From Hymenobacter sediminis (GTDB lineage: Bacteria; Bacteroidota; Bacteroidia; Cytophagales; Hymenobacteraceae), in NCBI RefSeq assembly GCF_003231285.1, contig NZ_QKNS01000002.1:124001-188000 (forward strand): 64,000 nt of DNA, read 5' to 3'. Position 1 is the stretch's first letter; every line of letters begins with the position of its first letter. Position numbers and translations under genes: made by a program. Shown in pieces: positions 8,649-17,438 of this stretch. The notes below the pieces were generated by a model, which saw only the letters and a list, made by a program, of their open reading frames with translations, searched no databases and was not told the origin of the DNA.

Positions 8649-9197
8649 AAAAGCTGCTATTGGGGGCTACCCCGCTTTCTTCCCGCGCCGCCGATGTTAC
8701 CTAGCTGTTGTTCCGACTGCACCTGGGGCAGTCCATTGCCGTGGGGCCGGCTGGTCTAAGCTGGTAAACCTGACTACCGCTACCGAGGCGGAAAAGGTGG
8801 TTGAGAAGGCCAGCGCCGGCAGCCCGCCCGATTGGTTTGTGCAGCAGGTGGCAGACTTGGGGTTCATCTTGCCTTCGGCCTACTTCTGGGCGGTGCTGGC
8901 GGTCTGGGGCGAGTTTGCGGGCGGCTTATACTGCTTGCGCTGGGGCTTGGTACCCGTCTGGCCGCCTTTCAGCTGGCGGTGCAGTTTCTGGTTATTGCGT
9001 TCCTGTGGTACGAGCAGCCAGAGCCCCTGTTAGGAATGTACTACCAGCAGCTCTTGTTCTGGGCCTTCGTGCTGGTAACCGGGGTAGGCGGGGGCCGCTA
9101 CTCCATCGACTACCAAATCTGGAAGCGCACGGCTCGCGGGCGTAATACACAAGCAGCACAATCAGATCAGGAGTTTGCTGAGTTACTAGCCCGTTAG
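8645..9197 (+). pseudogene. DoxX-family membrane protein, broken by a stop and two frameshifts
   Basis: The start ATG at 8645 overlaps the upstream stop. That frame opens with MKKLLLGA, meets TAG at 8702-8704, then continues as LLFRLHLGQ. Recognisable DoxX text resumes in a second frame (SKLVNLTTATEAEKVVEKA through FWAVLAVWGEFAGG) from about 8755. It continues in a third frame (LILLALGLGTRLAAFQLAVQFL to DYQIWKR) from about 8925 to the stop near 9197. Both shifts are in the same direction, as expected from two single-base losses. DoxX proteins are four-helix membrane proteins, often redox-linked. Sequencing error is possible but three lesions make decay likelier. Confidence 0.75.
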
Positions 9198-9240
9198 CAA
9201 CCCAATTGATTTGTCTACGCGGCACTTTCTAGCAGCGGAT

Positions 9241-9330
9241 TTACCGGCTGCCGGGGGGTAGGCGGGAGGCAGCAGCTTCGTCCAGAAACCAGTGCAATTC
9301 GCCGGAAGCAGGGGCAATAAGCTGGGCGGG
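9241..9330 (-). pseudogene. Fragment: C-terminal end of 6-phosphogluconolactonase
   Basis: Read on the minus strand this encodes the last 29 residues of Pgl plus a stop. The text PAQLIAPASGELHWFLDEA matches the intact Pgl at 10597-11349 at 26 of 29 positions, diverging mainly at the last residues. No upstream Pgl sequence is present. The fragment runs directly into an aroF fragment on the other strand, so it cannot make a lactonase. Confidence 0.85.
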
Positions 9331-9404
9331 GTCGCAAAGCCGGTGCTGGTTAAACGTGGCATTACCTGCGCAAGGTGTATGCCCTGCGCCAGGAGCTTGA
9401 ATAG
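9322..9404 (+). pseudogene. Fragment: 3' part of DAHP synthase with an internal deletion
   Basis: Encodes LGGVAKPVLVKRGIT, matching LGRVDKPVMIKRGIS of the intact aroF (codons around 6352-6395). It then jumps to LRKVYALRQELE and a stop, identical in protein to the intact aroF end (6738-6776). The missing part corresponds to about 343 nt, which shifts the frame, so the piece is dead. Silent differences from aroF show it is an old copy. It joins the pgl fragment through shared TGGGC-N-GG sequence. Confidence 0.85.
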
Positions 9405-9420
9405 CCCTCGGTTTTGGCTG

Positions 9421-9465
9421 CAACACGCCCCACATCACAATTTGGTTGTGATGCGGGGCGTGTTG
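9421..9465 (+). terminator. Hairpin following the aroF fragment
   Basis: A 20-bp stem (CAACACGCCCCACATCACAA against its complement, one mismatch) with a 5-nt loop, 16 nt after the fossil aroF stop. Its position and CGCCCC core match the hairpin after intact aroF (6796-6840). It is probably the duplicated terminator that has drifted. Confidence 0.6.
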
Positions 9466-9672
9466 CGTTTAGAGTTTATATGAAACTGGATGGGAGTTCC
9501 ACTAGACCGTCATTCCGATCTGGAAAAGAAGGCGACATGTTTCACCTCAGCACGACAAACCGGCGCGGCGAAGTTCTCACCTAGCTTCAATAGCCTCCCG
9601 CTTGGTTTGGTCGTATTGCAAGGTGTAAGCTTTCAGAAAAGCCATCAGAACTGTATTTCTTAGCAAACGCTT
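9466..9672. other. Intergenic remnant region before rpiA
   Basis: No intact gene. Around 9509 there is a single arm resembling the R4/R5 palindromes (CGTCATTCCGA). On the minus strand near 9580-9647 a short reading frame (MAFLKAYTLQYDQTKREAIEAR) looks like the tail of a lost gene, but it is too short to name. This is the right flank of the decayed stretch. Confidence 0.4.
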
Positions 9673-10422
9673 ATGCAAAGCCCTACCTCTTCCCAACAGC
9701 AAGACCAAGAAAAGAAGTTGGCCGCCGCGACGGCTCTGCACTGGGTCAAGGACGGTATGCAAGTGGGGCTGGGAAGCGGCAGCACTGCGGCGTATTTTAT
9801 TAGCTTATTAGGAGAAGCCATGGGCGCCGGACAGCTCCGGGTGCAGGCAGTTGCTACCTCTTTAGTTAGCGAAGCTTTGGCAAGGCAGGCCGGAATTCCG
9901 CTGTTTGAACCCCGAAAGGGCACGCGCCTGGATTTAACCGTAGATGGTGCCGATGAACTAGACGCTGATTTGCGTCTCATCAAGGGTGGGGGAGGAGCCC
10001 TCTTGCGGGAGAAAATATTGGCCACAGCTTCTCGCCACGTACTTATCTTGGCCGATTCCTCGAAAGTGGTGCCGCAACTGGGCCGGTTTCCGTTGCCCCT
10101 GGAAGTGGTACCGTTTGCATTACCTTGGGTGCTGGACACATTGGAGAAGCTTCAAGCAAATTCAGTGCTCCGCTCAGACCGCCAAAATCCTACTGAGCCC
10201 GCCCGTACCGATCAAGGCAACGTGCTGGTGGATTGCCATTTCAATCAGTTCCCGGACCCTGCACAGCTGGCCCGGCAGTTGGAAGCCATACCGGGGGTAG
10301 TAGAACACGGTCTGTTTCTGGGCGTGGCTCATACGGCCCTGGTAGCGCAAGGAGAGCAAGTACTGGTGTACAAACCCGGTGAGGCACCCCGAAATATAGC
10401 CGAGTTTACAGAGCTTCCTTGA
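9673..10422 (+). CDS. rpiA: Ribose-5-phosphate isomerase A
   Basis: Interconverts ribose-5-phosphate and ribulose-5-phosphate in the non-oxidative pentose phosphate pathway. The 249-residue protein has the three family signatures: GLGSGSTAAYFI near residue 35, the acidic DGADELD motif near residue 95, and KGGGGALLREK shortly after. It converges on pgl, with palindrome R4 between them. The three oxidative-branch genes lie immediately beyond on the other strand, so the block covers glucose-6-phosphate to ribose-5-phosphate. Confidence 0.94.
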   Translation: MQSPTSSQQQDQEKKLAAATALHWVKDGMQVGLGSGSTAAYFISLLGEAMGAGQLRVQAVATSLVSEALARQAGIPLFEPRKGTRLDLTVDGADELDADLRLIKGGGGALLREKILATASRHVLILADSSKVVPQLGRFPLPLEVVPFALPWVLDTLEKLQANSVLRSDRQNPTEPARTDQGNVLVDCHFNQFPDPAQLARQLEAIPGVVEHGLFLGVAHTALVAQGEQVLVYKPGEAPRNIAEFTELP

Positions 10423-10448
10423 AGCTTGTAATCAATAGACAAAAAACT

Positions 10449-10542
10449 GTCATTCCGAGCGAAGTTGAGGAATCTCGCGTGCTGATGTTGTAATGGTAAT
10501 CATACATCAGCACGCGAGATTCCTCGACCAGCTCGGAATGAC
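10449..10542. repeat. Palindromic intergenic repeat, copy R4
   Basis: Begins GTCATTCCGAGC and ends GCTCGGAATGAC, with long inner arms containing GAGGAATCTCGCGTGCTGAT and its complement. Its right arm (about 38 nt ending at 10542) is identical to that of R5, some 46 kb away. It lies between the convergent rpiA and pgl genes. Confidence 0.82.
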
Positions 10543-10596
10543 GGTCAGAGATATTTAAGCTATTGAGTTGTGCAATTGCTTTATCAAGCCCATGGT

Positions 10597-11349
10597 TCAG
10601 CGGTTGTCGGGGGGTAGGCGGGAAGCGGCGGCTTCGTCCATAAACCAGTGCAGCTCGCCCGAAACCGGGGCAATAAGCTGGGCCGGAAATTCCTCTATAT
10701 TCTCTTCATCAGTCAGGATGTGCTGCACCGCGGCGGCCTTATCAGCTCCATACACCAAGAATACGGTTGTCTGGGCCAGGTTCAGCAAAGGGGCAGTAAG
10801 GGTAATGCGGTAAGCCTGCTTCTCTTCCACAAATACTTCCCGGGCCCCTACGGTGGCATCGTGCAGCACGGAGGTGTGCGGAAACAGGGAGGCCGTGTGA
10901 GAATTATCCCCCAGGCCTAGCAACACCAAATCGAAGCGGGCTTCCCCCTGGCCAAAGAACTGCTCAATGGCCTGCGTGTACTGCTGGGCTGCTTCGGCCG
11001 GCGGCAGTGCTGTGTCTACAGCAAATACTTGATTTGTAGCAATTTCTAGTGGTTCCAGCATGGCCTCGCGGGCCATACGGTAGTTGCTGTCTGCATCCGT
11101 ATGCGGCACGTAACGCTCATCGCCGAAGAAGAAAAACACCTTCTCCCAAGCTACCTGACTACGATATTTCTCAGAAGCCAGCAGCTCGTAGAGCTTCTTG
11201 GGCGAGCTGCCGCCCGACAACGCCACAGAGAAGCGGCCGTGTGCCTGCGTAGCCCGCGCGGCCAGCTCCACAAAGAAGTCTGCTAGGTGGTTCAGGCCTT
11301 CTGCGGGGGTTGGGAAAATATGAAGCTGTGGGCTGTTATTTCTTGCCAT
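10597..11349 (-). CDS. pgl: 6-phosphogluconolactonase
   Basis: Hydrolyses 6-phosphogluconolactone from Zwf to 6-phosphogluconate. It is a 250-residue member of the DevB/SOL family. It has [13 protein letters not shown] near the N-terminus, [19 protein letters not shown] in the middle and [14 protein letters not shown] further on. The chosen start is the ATG at 11347-11349, giving MARNNSPQ and a 14-nt overlap with the zwf end; a longer reading frame would run further into zwf. The overlap implies cotranslation with zwf. A dead copy of its C-terminal end lies at 9241-9330. Confidence 0.93.
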   Translation of the reverse strand: MARNNSPQLHIFPTPAEGLNHLADFFVELAARATQAHGRFSVALSGGSSPKKLYELLASEKYRSQVAWEKVFFFFGDERYVPHTDADSNYRMAREAMLEPLEIATNQVFAVDTALPPAEAAQQYTQAIEQFFGQGEARFDLVLLGLGDNSHTASLFPHTSVLHDATVGAREVFVEEKQAYRITLTAPLLNLAQTTVFLVYGADKAAAVQHILTDEENIEEFPAQLIAPVSGELHWFMDEAAASRLPPDNR

Positions 11350-12850
11350 GGAGTGGGAGCGTAAACCAGTGAAATCCGTCGCGGGCAATCAGGGCCTCGG
11401 CCACTTCTGGGCCCCAGGAGTCGGCGGAGTAGTTAGGGAAGTTCTGGCTGGTACGGTTTTGCCAGGAGTTCAAAATCGGCATAATCAGGTCCCAGGCGGC
11501 CTCTACCTGGTCGCCGCGCATGAACAGGGTCTGGTCGCCGAGCGTGGTGTCCAGCAGCAGGGTTTCGTAGGCTTCCGGCGCTTGGTTGGTGTAGGTGCCC
11601 TGGTAGTCAAACACCATATCCACGGTATTGAGCATCATATCCAGGCCGGGGCGCTTAGTTTGTACCTGCAGCCGAATACTCATTTCGGGCTGAATGCTGA
11701 TGATGAGTCGGTTGTGCTGCCAGCTTTCCGCCGTTTCGGAAGGGAAGATGCGGTGGGGCACGTCGCGGAACTGAATGGTAATAACAGAGGACGAGCGGTG
11801 CATACGCTTGCCGGTGCGTACGTAGAAGGGTACGCCCTGCCAGCGCCAGTTGTCCACGAAAAACTTAACGGCCGCGAAGGTTTCAGTGTTGGAAGTGGGG
11901 TTAGCGCCGGGCTCTTCCCGGTAGCCCGGAACTTGCTGGCCTTCTATCCAACCAGCTCCATATTGCCCTCGCACCGCCGACTCCCGCACATCTTCGGGCG
12001 CGAAGCGGCGCATGGCCCGCAACACATCCACCTTGCGGTTGCGCACCTCATCGGCGGTAAAATCGACGGGTGGCTCCATAGCTACCAAGCACAGCAGTTG
12101 CAGGAGGTGGTTCTGAATCATGTCGCGCATGGCACCGGCCCCGTCGTAATAGCCGCTCCGTTCGCCTACCCCCAGCTGCTCCGTCACCGATATCTGCACG
12201 TGCTCGATGTAGTTGCGGTTCCAAAGGGGCTCGAACAGGGCATTGGCAAACCGGAAGGCCATGATGTTCTGCACGGTTTCCTTGCCCAGGTAATGGTCGA
12301 TACGGTAAATCTGGCGCTCCGTAAAGCTACGGCTCAGCAGCTGGTTCAGCTCCCGCGACGACTCCAGGTCATGCCCGAACGGCTTTTCAATAACGATGCG
12401 CGTGCGGTCGGCATCGGCAGCCAGCTCGCTCTGAGCAATATTTTCGGCAATGATGGGGAAGAACTCGGGCGCTACCGCCAGGTAGTAGATGACGTTAGCG
12501 GGCGCACCCCACTCCTTCTGGTAGGCGCTGATGCGCTTGTCGAACTGCTGGTAGGTAGCGGCGTCTTTTACATCGGCAGCTTGGTAAACCACATGCTCAG
12601 CAAACGCGGCCCAAGTCTTTTTATCGGCCTTGCCGGTGCGCGAAAATTGGTTGATGCCTTCCAAAAGCCGGGTGCGGAACTGCTCATCGGAAAGCTCCGT
12701 GCGTCCCGTCCCGATGATGGCAAACTGCTCGGGCAGCCATCCATCCAGAAACAGGTGGTAGAGGGCCGGGGCCAGCTTGCGGGCGTTCAGGTCGCCGGTG
12801 CCGCCAAAAATGACAAAAACGGTAGGAGAAAGCTGCTGTTTAGCGCTCAT
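11336..12850 (-). CDS. zwf: Glucose-6-phosphate 1-dehydrogenase
   Basis: Oxidises glucose-6-phosphate to 6-phosphogluconolactone with NADP+, the entry to the oxidative pentose phosphate branch. The 504-residue protein has the N-terminal dinucleotide-binding motif [16 protein letters not shown], the conserved [10 protein letters not shown] segment and the active-site RIDHYLGKE. Its length is normal. It overlaps pgl by 14 nt and follows the hydroxyisourate hydrolase gene by about 150 nt. Confidence 0.96.
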   Translation of the reverse strand: MSAKQQLSPTVFVIFGGTGDLNARKLAPALYHLFLDGWLPEQFAIIGTGRTELSDEQFRTRLLEGINQFSRTGKADKKTWAAFAEHVVYQAADVKDAATYQQFDKRISAYQKEWGAPANVIYYLAVAPEFFPIIAENIAQSELAADADRTRIVIEKPFGHDLESSRELNQLLSRSFTERQIYRIDHYLGKETVQNIMAFRFANALFEPLWNRNYIEHVQISVTEQLGVGERSGYYDGAGAMRDMIQNHLLQLLCLVAMEPPVDFTADEVRNRKVDVLRAMRRFAPEDVRESAVRGQYGAGWIEGQQVPGYREEPGANPTSNTETFAAVKFFVDNWRWQGVPFYVRTGKRMHRSSSVITIQFRDVPHRIFPSETAESWQHNRLIISIQPEMSIRLQVQTKRPGLDMMLNTVDMVFDYQGTYTNQAPEAYETLLLDTTLGDQTLFMRGDQVEAAWDLIMPILNSWQNRTSQNFPNYSADSWGPEVAEALIARDGFHWFTLPLHGKK

Positions 12851-12999
12851 GCGAAGAAGGTCACAGAAGTAAATAAATCAGAAAACAGAGCCTTATAAGG
12901 TTGGTGGTATCTGCCAATCCGGCTTGTTTTCTATTCCTGAAAAGAGCCTGTTCTCGGATAGCACAAGCCCGGTTTCAGCAACCTGATGGTAAGGCCGGC

Positions 13000-13413
13000 T
13001 CAGCTGCCGCGGTAGGTAGAGTAGCCGTAAGCCGAGAGAGTAATGGGCACATGATAATGCGCCCCATCCTTCAACTCAAATACCACGTCGATGTAGGGGT
13101 AGAAGGACTTGAGCTGGCGGGCCGCAAAGTAGGGCTGGGTCAGAAACGTGAGCTTGTAAATACCGATATGCGCGGTTTTGGAAGTACTTGTGGGTAGGAA
13201 GTCGCCGATGCGGCCTGCTGCGTCCGTTTTCTTCTCTCCAACCACTGTCCAAGACTTTTTGGCGTCATCATACTTTTCCAGGCGCACCGTCACGCCGGAG
13301 GCCGGTGAGCCAGCGCTGATATCAAGAATGTGGGTGCTAAGCTGGTAAGCCGGGGCCTGAGAAAAGCCCAGTAAGGGCAGCAGACTAAGCAGGCAAATAA
13401 GGAGCGTCTTCAC
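13000..13413 (-). CDS. uraH: Periplasmic 5-hydroxyisourate hydrolase (transthyretin-like)
   Basis: Hydrolyses 5-hydroxyisourate, the first product of urate oxidation. The 137-residue protein has a signal peptide (residues 1-19, ending near GFSQA). The HIUase signatures are STHILD with His28 and the C-terminal YRGS tetrapeptide that separates true hydrolases from transthyretin. No other urate gene is near; it sits between gnd and zwf on the same strand. It could be cotranscribed with the pentose phosphate genes, but the link is not metabolic in any known way. Confidence 0.9.
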   Translation of the reverse strand: MKTLLICLLSLLPLLGFSQAPAYQLSTHILDISAGSPASGVTVRLEKYDDAKKSWTVVGEKKTDAAGRIGDFLPTSTSKTAHIGIYKLTFLTQPYFAARQLKSFYPYIDVVFELKDGAHYHVPITLSAYGYSTYRGS

Positions 13414-13515
13414 AAGTAGAAACGAAAAGAAAGAGCAGCCTGAAGCCCAGTAATGGCCTTTCGGCGTTCATGCGGCGCAGGCCCCAGCGGTGAAAAAATC
13501 AAGGAAGTGCAGGCC

Positions 13516-15015
13516 TTATTGATTGGGCTGCACCTGCCGCTCCTGTTTGTTTTCTTCGCCTACATGGATGTCCTGCTTGTTGGCGGCGTCTTCGTGCTCA
13601 GGCGTCCATTGGGTATGGAACAGGCCTTCTTTGCCAATCAGCTCGTAGGTGTGGGCCCCGAAGAAGTCGCGCTGGGCCTGAATCAGATTAGAGGGTAGGC
13701 GCGCGGTGCGGAAGGAGTCGAAATAGCTGAGGCAGGCGGCGTAGGCGGGCACGGCCAAGCCAGCCGTTATGGCCCCTGCTACTACCGTGCGGGCGCCGGG
13801 CACAGCCTGCTGTACCAGTTTTGCTACCGGCTCATCCAGCAGCAAGTGTTCCAGCTCAGGCGTTTGCTGGTAGGCGTTGTAGATATCGTTCAGGAAGCCA
13901 GAGCGGATGATGCAGCCCCCGCGCCAAATGCGGGCAATGCCGGCGAGCTGAAGCGCGTAGCCGTATTCCTCCGAGGCCTTGGAGAGCAGGTGCATGCCCT
14001 GGGCGTAGGTAATCACCATGCTGAAGTAGAAAGCTTCCTCCAGTTGGGCCAGAAAAGCCTCTTGGTTTGTTGCTAGGGGCTGGGGCATGGTGCTGTATTG
14101 CGCAGCCAGCTTCTCGCGGAGGGCTTTGTACTTGGAAAGGTTGCGCAGAGCCACGGCCGTATCAATGGTAGAAAGCGGCACTTCCAGGTCCATGGCTACC
14201 TGGGAGGTCCATTTGCCAGTGCCCTTGGAGCGGGCCTCGTCCCGAATATCGTCGAGCAGCAGGTGGTCGGTGCCCGGTGCCCGGAAGGCAAAGATATCCT
14301 TGGTGATATCGAGTAGGAAGGACTGCAGGCGGCCGGCGTTCCACTGCGTAAATACCTGGCCTATGGCATCGTTATCAAGACCCAAGCCTTGCTTGAGCAC
14401 TCCGTAGGTCTCGGCAATGAGTTGCATCAGGCCGTACTCAATACCGTTGTGCACCATTTTTACAAAGTGACCCGCCGCGCCAGGGCCAATGTAGGTAACG
14501 CAAGGCTCCCCACCTACCTGAGCAGCAATAGCCTCGAACATGGGCTTCATTACCTGATACGCCTGCTGGTCGCCGCCGGGCATCATGCTGGGGCCAAAGC
14601 GGGCACCCTCTTCCCCCCCGGAAATACCCATGCCGAAGAAGTGCAGCCCCGCCGCTTCCAGCGCGGCCGCGCGGCGGTCGGTGTCGGTGAAGTGAGAGTT
14701 GCCTCCGTCGATGATGATGTCGCCGGCCGCGAGCAGGGGCCGCAGCTCCTCAATTACGCTGTCCACAATTTTACCGGCCGGCACGAGCAGCATAATGGAC
14801 CGGGGCGTCTGCAGGCTCTGCACGAAATCCGACAGCTCCGCGAAGCCGCGCACGGGTAGGCCCGCGCCTTCCTCCGAAAGCAGACTGAGTTTGCTGGCGT
14901 CCTTGTCGTAGCCAGCCACGGCAAAATCATGGTCGGCCAGGTTCAGCAGCAGGTTGCGGCCCATGGTGCCCAGGCCAATCATGCCAAACGAATAAGTAGT
15001 TGGCGTTGCGCTCAT
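13516..15015 (-). CDS. gnd: 6-phosphogluconate dehydrogenase (decarboxylating)
   Basis: Converts 6-phosphogluconate to ribulose-5-phosphate and CO2 with NADP+. The 499-residue protein starts with the Rossmann motif GLGTMGRNLL and has the signature IIDGGNSHFTDT and GISGGEEGARFGPSMMPGG. An all-helical C-terminal domain follows. The last 20 or so residues form a charged Glu/Gln/Lys tail beyond the usual end. It is the first gene of the minus-strand set gnd-uraH-zwf-pgl and is divergent from gntK, with a 517-bp spacer. Confidence 0.96.
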   Translation of the reverse strand: MSATPTTYSFGMIGLGTMGRNLLLNLADHDFAVAGYDKDASKLSLLSEEGAGLPVRGFAELSDFVQSLQTPRSIMLLVPAGKIVDSVIEELRPLLAAGDIIIDGGNSHFTDTDRRAAALEAAGLHFFGMGISGGEEGARFGPSMMPGGDQQAYQVMKPMFEAIAAQVGGEPCVTYIGPGAAGHFVKMVHNGIEYGLMQLIAETYGVLKQGLGLDNDAIGQVFTQWNAGRLQSFLLDITKDIFAFRAPGTDHLLLDDIRDEARSKGTGKWTSQVAMDLEVPLSTIDTAVALRNLSKYKALREKLAAQYSTMPQPLATNQEAFLAQLEEAFYFSMVITYAQGMHLLSKASEEYGYALQLAGIARIWRGGCIIRSGFLNDIYNAYQQTPELEHLLLDEPVAKLVQQAVPGARTVVAGAITAGLAVPAYAACLSYFDSFRTARLPSNLIQAQRDFFGAHTYELIGKEGLFHTQWTPEHEDAANKQDIHVGEENKQERQVQPNQ

Positions 15016-15532
15016 CGTACGGTAGTTTTCAGGGTGAAGGCTTCAATTAAGGGAAGAGCAGGAAAGCAGGCGCCCGAATGGCTACCTGCCCAGGATTTAT
15101 TTAGCTCAACTTAAACCCGCGTCAAAGGTTATGCTTTTTATCCTACTCCGCCTAGATTGCTTCGGGCGCACATCGCCAAATGTTGATGCGGGCGGCGCCT
15201 ACCCCCTTCACCAAGCAAGACCTGTCCTGGCCTGACTTGCGGCGCAGTTTCAAGCGGGTTTCCTTCCGCAGATGAGGAGGCGGTAGGGGTTGTTGATCCA
15301 TCATTGAACATTTGCTAGGCTTAGCTCTAGAAACTGCACTACCCCATCAACCCTTCCTACCTGTCCTTTATACAAGGAGGAGAATTAGCTTTAGCATAGC
15401 TCCGCAACTTGGCTACCTTAGCCTGCGCTTCCGGGTCTGTATTCGCCCAACACGACTATTACTGTTGAGATGCCGTAAGAGCCTAGATGCTTTTTGGTAG
15501 TGCCTCTCCGCTTCAATTCTTCCAACTCTTCT
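15016..15532. other. Divergent spacer between gnd and gntK
   Basis: 517 bp with no convincing gene, RNA or repeat. It must hold the promoters of both gnd and gntK. A TACCTTAG box at 15414-15421, one base off TAnnTTTG, could serve gntK, but no good upstream TTTG partner was found. Confidence 0.4.
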
Positions 15533-16042
15533 ATGTCTATAGCTCAGGTTATCATTGTAATGGGGGTGTCCGGCTCGGGCAAATCCACGGTGGGCTCTCT
15601 GCTGGCTCGGCAGCTTCAATTGCCTTTTCATGATGCCGATGATTTTCACTCGCCGGCCAACATCGCCAAAATGGCTGGCGGTACCCCCCTCACCGATGAA
15701 GACCGCAAGGGGTGGCTGGAGGCTTTATCGGCTGGCATTCGGGAGTGGAGCCAGAGCGGTGGGGCAGTGCTGGCCTGCTCGGCCCTAAAGGAAAGCTACC
15801 GGCAGCAACTGATGGCTGGAGGCCCTATTACCTGGATTTTTCTGGATGGCACCGAGGAACTGGTGCGGCAGCGGCTCACCAGCCGGGAAGGCCACTACAT
15901 GGGCTCGGCGCTGCTATCCTCCCAGTTTGCCGCGCTGGAACGGCCCGCCTATGGTTTGCGCCTGCCCATTGAGGATACGCCTCCGGATCTGGTCAGCCAG
16001 ATAGTGGCTTATTTAGAGCAGGAAAAGGGCATTACCCGCTAA
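15533..16042 (+). CDS. gntK: Gluconokinase
   Basis: Phosphorylates gluconate to 6-phosphogluconate, which Gnd uses. The 169-residue P-loop kinase has the Walker A motif GVSGSGKST at 11-19. FHDADDFHSPANIAKMAGG and LTDEDR follow, then CSALKESYR, all typical of GntK. The ATG at 15533 is preferred over an upstream TTG because it places the P-loop at the usual distance. gntT begins 18 nt after its stop. The pair is divergent from gnd, an arrangement that suits induction by gluconate. Confidence 0.94.
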   Translation: MSIAQVIIVMGVSGSGKSTVGSLLARQLQLPFHDADDFHSPANIAKMAGGTPLTDEDRKGWLEALSAGIREWSQSGGAVLACSALKESYRQQLMAGGPITWIFLDGTEELVRQRLTSREGHYMGSALLSSQFAALERPAYGLRLPIEDTPPDLVSQIVAYLEQEKGITR

Positions 16043-16060
16043 CCGGAAGCTGACCGCCAC

Positions 16061-17380
16061 ATGACGTTCCTGATTCTTCTGGTAGCTATTCTAGTACTGA
16101 TTGGGCTTATCAGCTGGGCCAAAGTGCACGCCTTTCTGGCGTTCTTACTGGTCACGATAGGGGTAGGGCTGGCCTTCGGGTTGGCGCCCGGCCCACTGAT
16201 GGCGGCCATCTACCAGGGCCTGGGCGATACGCTGGGCTCGGTGCTGCTCGTCATTGTGCTGGGAGCTATGCTGGGCAAGCTGGTGGCCGAAAGCGGCGCC
16301 GCCCAGCAGATTGCCGCCGTCCTGATTTCTGCCTTCGGGACTCGCCACATTCAATGGACGATGATGGTAGCGGGCTTTATCATCGGCATTCCCCTGTTCT
16401 ACAATGTGGGATTCGTGCTCATGATTCCGCTCATCTTCTCGGTGGTGTACAAGTACCGGCTGCCGGCCGTGTACGTGGGGCTGCCCATGCTGGCGTCTTT
16501 GTCGGTGATGCACGGTTTCCTACCCCCGCACCCGTCGCCAACCGCTCTGGTAGCTCAATTCCACGCCAACCTGGGCCTGACCTTTCTGTATGGCCTGCTG
16601 ATTGCTATTCCGGCCATTATTCTGGCCGGCCCTGTGTACGGACGCACGCTGCGTGGCATTGTGTCGGTACCCCTGGCCAGCTTTCAGGTAGAAGCCCTGC
16701 CGGAAAGTGCCCTGCCCGGCAAGCTGAATAGTTTCTTGTCCTCGTTGCTGCCGGTGCTGTTGCTGGTGGTTGTGCTGGGTTTACAAGCCGTGCTACCCCG
16801 CCATAATGCTCTAACCCCCGCGCTGGCTTTTCTGGCTGAGCCGGCAGTAGCTATGCTGGTGTCGGTGGGGGTAGCAACTTTCAGCCTGGGCACGGCACTG
16901 GGCAAACCCCTGCCGGCCGTAATGGAGGCGTACTCGGCATCTATTAAAGACGTAGCGCTGATTCTGCTCATTATTGCCGGCGCGGGAGCTCTGAAGCAGG
17001 TGTTGGTAGCCAGCGGAGTCAGCGCCGATTTGGCGGCCGGGTTGCAGGGCACCGGGTTGCCGCCCCTGCTGCTAGGGTGGCTAATTGCGGCCGTCATTCG
17101 GGTGTGTTTGGGCTCGGCTACTATTGCCGGCCTCACGGCTGCCGGGGTTATGCTGCCCACCGTAGCGCAGGCCCACGTTAATCCTAACCTGATGGTGCTG
17201 TCCATTGGGGCGGGCAGTTTGGTGCTGTCCCACGTAAATGATGCAGGCTTCTGGCTATTCAAGGAGTACTTCAACCTGAGTGCCCGCGACACGTTTCGCT
17301 CCTGGACCATGATGGAAACCATCGTGTCGGTGGTGGGGCTGGTAGGGGTGCTTCTACTCGATTGGATTCTGGCCACTTAA
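16061..17380 (+). CDS. gntT: Gluconate:H+ symporter, GntP family
   Basis: Inner-membrane importer of gluconate or a related sugar acid. The 439-residue protein has about 12 hydrophobic segments. GntP-family landmarks are HGFLPPHPSPTALV near residue 148 and the C-terminal SATIAGLTAAGVMLPT and VLSHVNDAGFWLFKEYF. It is cotranscribed with gntK. It is followed 43 nt later by the promoter-like box of the first hydroxylase leader. Confidence 0.92.
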   Translation: MTFLILLVAILVLIGLISWAKVHAFLAFLLVTIGVGLAFGLAPGPLMAAIYQGLGDTLGSVLLVIVLGAMLGKLVAESGAAQQIAAVLISAFGTRHIQWTMMVAGFIIGIPLFYNVGFVLMIPLIFSVVYKYRLPAVYVGLPMLASLSVMHGFLPPHPSPTALVAQFHANLGLTFLYGLLIAIPAIILAGPVYGRTLRGIVSVPLASFQVEALPESALPGKLNSFLSSLLPVLLLVVVLGLQAVLPRHNALTPALAFLAEPAVAMLVSVGVATFSLGTALGKPLPAVMEAYSASIKDVALILLIIAGAGALKQVLVASGVSADLAAGLQGTGLPPLLLGWLIAAVIRVCLGSATIAGLTAAGVMLPTVAQAHVNPNLMVLSIGAGSLVLSHVNDAGFWLFKEYFNLSARDTFRSWTMMETIVSVVGLVGVLLLDWILAT

Positions 17381-17398
17381 TAAAAACCAGGCTCAGGC

Positions 17399-17431
17399 TG
17401 TGCTAGTTATTTCTGAAATAATATATATTTG
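17399..17431 (+). promoter_or_regulatory. Promoter-like boxes before the phhA1 leader
   Basis: TATATTTG at 17424-17431 matches the Bacteroidota -7 consensus TAnnTTTG exactly. The -33 partner is weak: TGTG at 17399-17402, 21 nt upstream, three of four bases. The expected start is only a few bases before the leader ATG at 17439. Confidence 0.5.
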
Positions 17432-17438
17432 TACCATC

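Noticed and set aside
9292..9483. Small plus-strand reading frame
   Set aside because: It is a chance product of the pgl/aroF fusion scar: it reads pgl antisense, then aroF text, then shifted aroF text.
11348..12898. Long open frame antisense to zwf
   Set aside because: Zwf on the other strand has all family motifs and full length. Long antisense frames are expected in GC-rich codon-biased DNA, and the antisense protein has no recognisable domain.
15016..15532. Possible small RNA or riboswitch in the gnd-gntK spacer
   Set aside because: No conserved aptamer-like motif, stable hairpin or terminator was found by eye.
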